A DNA stretch of 64,000 bases from Labyrinthula sp. Ha (lineage: Eukaryota; Sar; Bigyra; Labyrinthulida; Labyrinthulaceae): the NCBI GenBank assembly GCA_015227615.1, contig JAALGZ010000003.1, forward strand, positions 124,001 to 188,000. Reading direction: 5' to 3'. The notes under the pieces are model-generated. The model made no database searches. It was not told where the DNA came from and worked only from the letters and a program-made list of their open reading frames with translations. Position 1 is the first letter of the stretch. Every line of letters begins with the position of its first letter. Positions 56,993 through 64,000 of the stretch are shown in pieces. The position numbers were made by a program, and so were the translations under genes.

Positions 56993-57810
56993 AACTTAGA
57001 AATATTTTTCACTTCCTCCAAGAGGCTACCCACCTGATCCGGTTGTAGGATCCTGTCTGCCAGCTGTATCGAAAAATGCTTCGGGTCCTGTAAAAACAGA
57101 GGTTCCTTTATTCTAAAATATAGGAACAACTCATTCGGTGTTGCATTCAACCTTCTTGTCATAGGTTTGTTGTTCATTAAATAAGTAATTACCGACAACA
57201 AGCTCAACCATTCTGCTTCCTGCAGGCAAAACTGCGAAACCAAACTACGGGTGTGACTTAGGACTGTTGAATTGATTGTTTCTACTGCTCTGTTTGTCCA
57301 TGGTGAATAAGCAATTATATAACTTTGGGAAAACCCAACTGCTTTTAAGAGTTGAGTTAGCAACTCGTTTGCGAAATGAGAACCATTATCTGTGACTATT
57401 AAGAAGGATTGGAGAAGCCCATAGTTTGCTCTCCACATTAGTAGCGCGTCCACTATGGTACTGGCCATTGCTCCTTCTGAAAACGTCATCTGTATCTTTC
57501 TGGTGGCGGAATCCAAGATAACCAGAATAAATCATACCGACTTGACATATAAGTAGTCCGCTCTTAGAATTTCTCTGGGTTTCTTCACCAGCTTTGTGAG
57601 GTTATAGGGCTATCGGAGTAGCCTAGGTAAACGATTGTAGTGTAGACATTTGCCTCGGAAAGTATTCAAAAGCTTGTTCAAGTTCCTCTTCAACAGATCA
57701 TGAAAATAAACTTCAGACAGAAACTTCTTCTCCGCTTCCTTTTTTGCGTGTCCCCGTTGTGTGTGATTGACAATAATATATTTTACAAGGAGTTTTTCTG
57801 GTATCACCAA
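56950..57810 (-). pseudogene. Integrase region of the second methyltransferase element
   Basis: The core has LIVTDNGSHFANELLTQLL and IAYSPWTNRAVETINSTV, the second and third catalytic blocks, like TDRGSHF and SYAPWTNGGIED in the first element. A zinc-domain-like stretch lies at 57610-57810. Confidence 0.8.
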
Positions 57811-57915
57811 TTTTCCTTGGAAATAAAAAAGATCCTCTTTAATGGAGCATTTTTCCTTAGAACCATCTGGTAAAATCCTCTGTGATCTTTTAATTTCTTT
57901 TTTTAATTAAATTGT

Positions 57916-58413
57916 TTACACTTCTTTTTTTGGATAAAATGGTGAAAGGTAAGATATGTATTCACCAACAAACATATTTTCCAAGTCTGAAACAACAACA
58001 TCTAGAACTTCTTCTCGCGGTTCCAGTGGGTCGTCATTAGAATCCCTTGAGATTTGCATAATCGTGATGCCCCTTACCTTTATTCTACCCATAAAAATAT
58101 TATCAACATGCCTGCTTTCGTCTTCCAGCACTGTAGTCCAGTCCTTTCGATCTGAAATGTGATATTCGGCATCGCTAAGGTTTTCTTCCAGGAATTCGGA
58201 AGAGTCTTCTATACAATCTCCTTCTAATTCATTAGTAGTTAAATCCAACGTGAAAAAGCATTTTGCAGTTTTAAAAGTTTGCCTATTTCCCCATCTTGTC
58301 AACAAGTCACTCGCAAAATTGTTTCTGCTACTGATATGAAAAGCCGTCATATCTACTGACTGTAAGCGGATTGCCCAACGATAAAGGCGATCCCAGTAGA
58401 TTCTTTTTTTCAT
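57916..58413 (-). pseudogene. RNase H tail and linker of the second methyltransferase element
   Basis: IYWDRLYRWAIRLQSVDMTA and SSRNNFASDLLTRWGN match the end of the RNase H domain, as ELNVLADIVSRWGNP does in the first element. An acidic linker precedes the integrase. Confidence 0.75.
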
Positions 58414-58462
58414 TTTCTTTAGTATTTATCACTGATAATAAGGCGTGGTGATCTGTATACAC

Positions 58463-60418
58463 TTAGATCTCACCGCTGTGAGCCCTTACGAGAAATCCTA
58501 TGCGCTCAAATGTATACACTATAGGATATTGCTCCTTACTGGCTATGTGCCAGCGCGTCTCAGACAGGGAAAATGATCCCGATAAAAATATCATAGGTTT
58601 CGGTTGTAAGGTGCACACATCGTTTGTAATAATGTGTTCTTCATTCTGGAAAACTGCCAGGGACCAGACCGAATTGCTCGAGTCTGTAAATAATAAAAAT
58701 GGTTTTGTTTCGTTATAGATAGATAAAAATCTTTTAGACGCTGCAACGATAACTTCCTTCAGGCGAATGTAAGCTTTGTCCAGGTCCTTCGCCCACTTAA
58801 TTTCTTCTTTTTCCTCTTGCACTTGTATTAACTTCTTTCCTTTAAGGTTCGCAAAATCCGCGAAGGGTTGCCGAAGGGATGCTAGCTGTGGTATATTTGG
58901 CGAGAACCAATTAACTAAATATACTAATTGAGCTGCTTCGAAGCGGTAAACTGGCTTGGGCATCGTCAGGATCTTCTCAAAGAAAGTAGGCCAGAAATTC
59001 CATATCCCCTGTTTGATTTCCCTGCCACACCAGATTGTTCGCTCAGGTCCAAACTCACATTTCCGCAAATTAAACCTCACTTTTCGCTTATTGGCGCGTT
59101 CCATAAGATCTTTGATTATTCTACAAAGATCAGAGAAAGTTGTGGCGTAGACTAGTAAATCGTCTAACCACGCAATCACTCCGTTGTTCTCCGCAGTGAA
59201 ATACTTGGGTTCTCCACTATCGATAATCTCGTTAACAACTCTGTCAAAAAATAGTACAGGGGTGTTTTTCCGCCCCATGGGTGCGCCTAACATAGTATAC
59301 GTACTGCACCGAGTGACTAAAGTGAAAATATCTCAGTGCTTTGGATTTGTTGGTAGAAAATCAAACCCACTGAGTACGTCTAAAGTTGCATAGTATGATG
59401 AATTTTTTATTGATAGAAGTTGTCTCTCCAAGTTTGCCAAGTTCAATGACGTTGGCACTGTGATATTATTGAGTCTGATCATATTGCTGACCATCCGAAA
59501 CCTGTTAAGGGTGTTATCCTTCTTGCAGGATTGCTTCTCTTCGTGAGTCACGGTGGGATAATTCGGAGGTAGCTTCATCTTCTTTCCAACGACAAAAACA
59601 GGGTGTCCCCAAATTGGATTTTTTGCTCTTGCTACTATCCCAGCCTTAACTAGCGCCTGGAACTTTAACTTCAGAAACTGTTCTTCTTCTTTAGTCTGAT
59701 GATATCCATCCGACCTTAGTATGAGGTGGTTATTAACAAGGTCTACATCTATCGGCGTAAGACTACTCATCCTTTCATTAGATTGCTTTCTCCCTAGAAC
59801 CGGGACTCCGCCTAAAAGAATCGATTTCAAACTTTGCTTCTGAGTTGCATTAAATATGCTCTCGTTGATTTTATTGTTGATCATCTCTAAAAGAATGTCC
59901 TTTTCAATTTCTTCCTCGATGGCTCCTTCTCCGATTCCCACTTCGTTGAATTCCTCTGGGATGTTATCCACCAAATTCTGTATTATTAGCGGAGTAACCT
60001 CGGATGGGGAAGAATCGTTTTCCAACTGTTTGAAGTGCTCTGAACTGACTTCCTCGATTGGAATTGGCTCTATTGCGCCGACCACTTCATCTTGAGCCCT
60101 TGTTCTGTTATGGAATCTAGATTTGGCAAGCAACAACGTCCTAATGTCCGGCAAAGGTACCATCTTCTGTATCATCATGGAAATATAGTGGCAAAAGGCT
60201 GGCCCGACGTAGTGGGCATCTGTATCTGAATGATGCCTCAACCCTGGTATCCTGGTTGACCATTTCACAAATAAAAAGAAACGACAGTCAAAGTGCACGA
60301 ATATATCTTGTTCCTTCTTTTCCAGCGTGTGGTTATAACTCGCGTCTATAATTGAATCCGCTAACCGAAAACCCTTGGAATAAAGAAGGTTGAAGATTTG
60401 TAGCCAGTCCGAAAGCAA
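58463..60418 (-). pseudogene. Reverse transcriptase and RNase H region of the second methyltransferase element
   Basis: The RT text begins with PIWGHPVFVVGKK, RFRMVSNMIRLNNITVP and SYYATLDVLSGFDFLP, then APMGRKNTPVLFFDRVV and AWLDDLLVYATTF. RNase H follows with PFLLFTDSSNSVWSLA and RWHIASKEQYPIVY. The blocks parallel those at 25559-27469 and mark a Ty3/gypsy-type RT. Confidence 0.85.
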
Positions 60419-60579
60419 AGCTGTGGATAGAATAAATATAAAACTTCCAACTTGATATTATTGTTCTGAGAAGATAAAGCGCAGACGTTTCCATCCTGAA
60501 CAAAAAGAACTTTAGTCCGGTCCTTCATCGGAAAAGATTTCACCGGCTCCAGAAGTCGAGATGCTTCCTTGCCGATTTC

Positions 60580-62225
60580 CTATTTCTTTTCCTTGGGTCT
60601 GTCAGCTTTTGATAAGTCCAACTTTATGTTAAAATAATCCAGAGTTTTTTTCCCAATGATGTAGTCTGTCCATGTCGGTATATCTACGCAGAAAAATCTG
60701 TGGGTTCCCAAATTGAATTGGGTGTCTCCCTGAAAAAGTTTGGCCTTGGCGGTGATCACCTTTCTGATTGGCAACATCTTTCCATCCAGTAGTTCTACTT
60801 CCTTAATATATTTAGGGTCCTCTTCGTTGATTGAATAATTTTGCATCAATTTAAGACTTGCCACGTTACGCGACGCGCCGGTATCAGCAATACCTTGAAC
60901 CTGTTCAAACTCCTTTGAATGAATATTCAATAAACTCAGACCGATATCTTGACCCGAAGACCCAATCTTTCCCAGTTTGATTCTGTTAGCCCTTTCATGT
61001 TTATTCTTTCTTTGTTTCACATATTCCTGCTTAGGCTCTCCAGTTGGTTTCTTGGGATGCGTCTTTAAACCTGCCCGGTTGTTCATGAAAGCTTGCTTGA
61101 TCCTCGGCAAATTTAAATGCTTCGCGCCCAGCATCAGCTCACCCAATTCCAGATTAATAGAAGTAGGTACCTTTTTCAGTAATATTTTGATGATTCGCTT
61201 CCACTGCTGGTCCTTTTCCCCCTCGCTCAGGAATCTTAAAATCTTGTTGACCTTGTCAAAACACAAGTAAATCTGCTCTCCAGGGGATAGGCTTCTTGAT
61301 GGCCACTCCAGTTCGTCAACCAAAGTTTTAAGACATCTCGCACGGTTTATTCTGTCAAACTTGGATACGTGTTTCTTCAGATACTTGTAGATTGCGTACG
61401 AACTCCTAACGTCAACCCCTCTATGTCTCAAACTTGAGGTGACGTCCTCCGTTAAAAGTGCTCGAATATTGAGGTTGGGCACGTTAATCGCCACTCCGTC
61501 GAAGTTGTGGAGAAAGTTAATGATCGCTTTTTGAATCAGCTCCTTCAACTTAGGCGGCAATTGAAACTGTACTAATGGCACTCCGCTGGGTCTTCCTTCG
61601 GTTACCATATGATGGTTGTACTCATACCTATAGCCCTTTTTATTAGCATTTTTATCGAGGTACGAACTTTCCGTTTCGCTCCAGGGATCAAGAGATCTAT
61701 ATGACATTGCACTCTCTCTATCTCCTTTCAGTTTATTCGTTTTCTCTTGTTTTTTTAGGTGCTCAAGGACCTTGTTCTCATCCGCATCCTCATAGTTTTC
61801 AGGTAAATTTGACGCGTGCTCATTCTGATTGGCTTCTCTTTGCCTCAAGCATTCCTCTCTCTCCTCAATTTTCTCCTTCCTTCTAAGTAGGACATCCTGG
61901 AGTTCATCGTTTGCTTCTTTCTGTTCTTGTAATATCTCTCTCAGTTTATTGTTTGAAGCCTCTTGTTCAGCCAAATGCTTCCCCCGCGATCCAGTCTTGC
62001 ACGTTCCTGCTGCTGTCGTAGAACCTAGCCCAAGGCACCCGGCCTCTCTGAATCCTGAGTACCGGTGGCTCGTGTCGACATTCGAGGCGGATTTTCATCT
62101 CCTTCGTCCTTCGGATTCCTTGGCTGGTTGACTTTCTGATTGAGTGTATCATTCGAATTTGACTCGTGATTAGTAGGAGATACCTCTGAAGAAGTATTCT
62201 GATTAGCTTCCGAGGTCCTCTGTTC
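60580..62225 (-). pseudogene. Gag-protease region of the second methyltransferase element
   Basis: It has a charged, coiled-coil-like N-terminal part (EILQEQKEANDELQDVLLRR), a helical capsid-like middle (LKELIQKAIINFLHNFDGV, RCLKTLVDELEWPSRS), a basic linker and an aspartic protease (VQGIADTGASRNVASLKL) at the end. No CCHC knuckle was seen, unlike the first element. Confidence 0.75.
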
Positions 62226-62241
62226 GTCCATATGTTCGACT

Positions 62242-62253
62242 TTATTCGAATAA
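62242..62253. other. 12-bp palindrome at the primer-binding position
   Basis: TTATTCGAATAA is a perfect palindrome that touches the 5' LTR. It has the same place and length as the palindrome at 24055-24066 but a different sequence. Confidence 0.7.
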
Positions 62254-62435
62254 TGTCTTTCTCGCTTAGCAAGTGAATTCAAAAGTGCGTAGTGTTTAAA
62301 TCATTAACGGCTAGGTCTTAGTTATGTCAAACCGATATATGCATATTTATGTCAACTATATTACAATACAAGGACAATGTCCAAGATGATTATAGGGTCC
62401 AGGAGTACACAGGTCAGTCCAGTAGTGCATGGACA
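62254..62435 (-). repeat. 5' LTR of the second methyltransferase element
   Basis: The partner of 54644-54837, bounded outside by CCAC. Confidence 0.85.
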
Positions 62436-62568
62436 CCACTTAAATGTTCTTCGTATCTCTTCGTACTTATAAAGTACCTTCATATTTAGCAGTTTCATTA
62501 TCACGGTGCAATTTTAACGTAAGGAACCACTGAGAGTTTATTAAAAAATTTGGTAGTGTCAACTGATA

Positions 62569-64000
62569 TCATATTAATTGATTAAAACAATTCAGATTCA
62601 CGGCTAATCCACCACGATCTGCAATGTTGGAAACACAATTCCCAAATCGCTTGTGAAACACAATGTCATCAATAGTATAAGAATGCCGCGCCTGAAAACT
62701 GGCCGATGAACTGGGTTCAATTCCTTCAACAACAACAATGACTTCTATCATATTAGTCACCATATGGTCCCGGATTTTCTCTTCACTTAAGCTGCTTATA
62801 TAATTTTTCTGCTTTACCTTCTCCTTAACTTCTCCACCCGAATTCAAACATGGTTCAACATTTAGACCATGATCATAGCGGCAATGCAACTCTAACTGTT
62901 TAGAACCGAGAAACTCTTCTCCACAAACAGCACATATGTTGTTGGCCTGATTGCCAGTTCGAAAGTCAACATCTCTTGATACCAAACTTGGGAATTCATA
63001 CTTAGAGTTGGGACTCAGAGGGGATTTGGAATCAATTTCATGAGTGATCAATTCTGGCAATATCAACAACAAAGGCGCTTCCAGTGCATCATCAGGATGT
63101 TGGATCCTCATGTTTGTAGTCTGAAAATATACAGCAGATCTACCATCGTTTGCAGAAGAAACTGCATACAACCTGCAATGAGCTTCAATCAGCGGAGAAT
63201 AATTTTGTAGATCATACGCTCTAAAAGAAAACAGGATTCGCCCATTTCGAAAATGTATAGTCGCCTTATTGCTGAACAAAATCGTCCTTGATCTTCGGTC
63301 AGCTCGTCCTATTCGATAAACCAAGATACTAGTCATGAGCGTGTTAAAGACTAGTGTCAGCACACTTTGAAAATACACAATTGTGGGAATCGTTCGGCAG
63401 TTTTTAAAGAAACCTGTTGTATCATCCAATGTTCCATATCCAATTGTTGCAGCCGTGTGTATGCTGAATGCCAACGTGGACAAGAAACCAATGTCATCAC
63501 CAGGTTCTGCATGTGAGTTTAGTTTACAATCACCTTTGCCCCTGTTGCTTTCAAGCATATAGAGAATAGCAAAGAAAATAGCCATTGCAGTGTAAAAAAT
63601 CACTGCAAGCATAATCAAGAAGACTGTTGGTTGATTTAGGATTACGTGAAAGAGATCTGATCTGTACAAGTCTACAATTTCACCCCAAACTTTACTGTTA
63701 CTGGCTTGTCGCATCTTCAGTGGTGGTGATGACTGGTAAAATGGTCTGTCTCTTTGAACCAGTCTTCTCCTCTTAAGCTTCTTCTCATTACTCCACAACA
63801 CAGCATTTTTTGGCCGTTTCACGAATCGTAAGCTGCGTGTTTTGGCCAGCATTTCTCTCAGTCCCTTTGATCGCCGCGAAATTGTAAAATTATATACATC
63901 ATCGATAGATCTAACGATATCTAAATACTTTGCATGTTCCTCTGACTTCTCACTTTCTTCATCGGTTTCTTTTTCTTGCTTTTTCCCTTCTTTAACGGTT
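62569..64000 (-). CDS. Inward-rectifier (Kir) K+ channel with inserted C2H2 zinc finger, 5'-partial
   Basis: The frame is open to the window edge: from the Met at 63852 there are 427 residues, and upstream codons (EEHAKYLDIVRSIDDVYNFT) continue without a stop, so the start is outside. Counting from that Met, residues 77-100 are TM1, 130-140 the pore helix and TIGYG filter, 153-181 TM2, then the PIP2-binding-like RADRRSRTILFSNKA, and the cytoplasmic Kir domain (LIEAHCRLYAV, HEIDSKSPLS, IEVIVVVEGIEPSSSASFQA). Tetramers conduct K+ across a membrane, gated by the cytoplasmic domain and PIP2. Residues 307-328 form a C2H2 zinc finger (C-x2-C-x12-H-x4-H) inside the loop after SPLS, which ordinary Kir channels lack. 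Sequence is unlike animal Kir subtypes and closer to protist forms. No intron is needed. Confidence 0.9.
   Translation of the reverse strand, partial: TVKEGKKQEKETDEESEKSEEHAKYLDIVRSIDDVYNFTISRRSKGLREMLAKTRSLRFVKRPKNAVLWSNEKKLKRRRLVQRDRPFYQSSPPLKMRQASNSKVWGEIVDLYRSDLFHVILNQPTVFLIMLAVIFYTAMAIFFAILYMLESNRGKGDCKLNSHAEPGDDIGFLSTLAFSIHTAATIGYGTLDDTTGFFKNCRTIPTIVYFQSVLTLVFNTLMTSILVYRIGRADRRSRTILFSNKATIHFRNGRILFSFRAYDLQNYSPLIEAHCRLYAVSSANDGRSAVYFQTTNMRIQHPDDALEAPLLLILPELITHEIDSKSPLSPNSKYEFPSLVSRDVDFRTGNQANNICAVCGEEFLGSKQLELHCRYDHGLNVEPCLNSGGEVKEKVKQKNYISSLSEEKIRDHMVTNMIEVIVVVEGIEPSSSASFQARHSYTIDDIVFHKRFGNCVSNIADRGGLAVNLNCFNQLI

Larger units (their letters stand above)
54644..62435 (-). mobile_element. 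Second MT-A70-bearing Ty3/gypsy-like LTR element, broken
   Basis: Short LTRs (54644-54837 and 62254-62435) begin TGTCTTT and end near GGACA. CCAC flanks both sides (54640-54643, 62436-62439), a 4-bp duplication as in the 23487-31191 element. The minus strand encodes gag, protease, RT, RNase H, integrase, chromodomain-like, SANT-like and MT-A70 regions in the same order as that element, but at low identity and with much shorter LTRs, so it is a separate family. It has several breaks, spread over pol and the methyltransferase. The LTRs differ moderately, mainly by an (AT)n length change, so it is not very old. Confidence 0.88.

Overview
The window is AT-rich nuclear DNA of a eukaryote, probably a protist or alga. 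The evidence is spliceosomal introns, a eukaryotic 60S ribosomal protein P0, an inward-rectifier K+ channel and dense LTR retrotransposons plus hAT and MULE DNA transposons. The lineage cannot be fixed from sequence alone. Two clues are introns of only 29-32 nt and integrase/chromodomain sequences that resemble Ty3/gypsy elements of oomycetes.

Only four host genes are supported. They are a TIP30/HTATIP2-like NAD(P)-binding protein with four tiny introns (9956-10829, minus), RPLP0 (11043-12005, plus, divergent from it), a secreted Canopy/saposin-like protein (21494-22195, plus), and the 5'-partial Kir channel running off the right edge (62569-64000, minus). The rest is mobile DNA.

Layout: 340-1900 is a decayed Ty3/gypsy pol. 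2130-9855 is an old Ty1/copia remnant whose LTR is split by a second copia insertion (4930-9814, 5-bp target duplication). 9956-12005 holds two host genes. 12190-15500 holds copia and gypsy remnants. 15570-21230 holds two related MULE DNA transposons. 21494-22195 is a host gene. 23487-31191 is a nearly whole 7.7-kb Ty3/gypsy-like element with an added MT-A70 adenine methyltransferase ORF. 31791-36176 is a copia element. 36720-42450 is a copia remnant split by another copia (38009-42340). 45250-52341 holds two hAT transposons, the second with exact ends. 53400-54313 holds copia 3' ends. 54644-62435 is a second, diverged and broken relative of the methyltransferase-bearing element. The last gene is Kir.

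The most interesting system is the pair of LTR elements that carry, after the integrase, a chromodomain-like segment, a SANT/Myb-like segment, a helical linker and an MT-A70 methyltransferase with the DPPW motif. Both have a perfect 12-bp palindrome of unrelated sequence exactly where a tRNA primer-binding site should start. Other notable observations are a shared primer-binding site in four copia elements that matches the anticodon arm of tRNA-Asn, the 29-32 nt introns, and a C2H2 zinc finger inserted in the cytoplasmic domain of the Kir channel.
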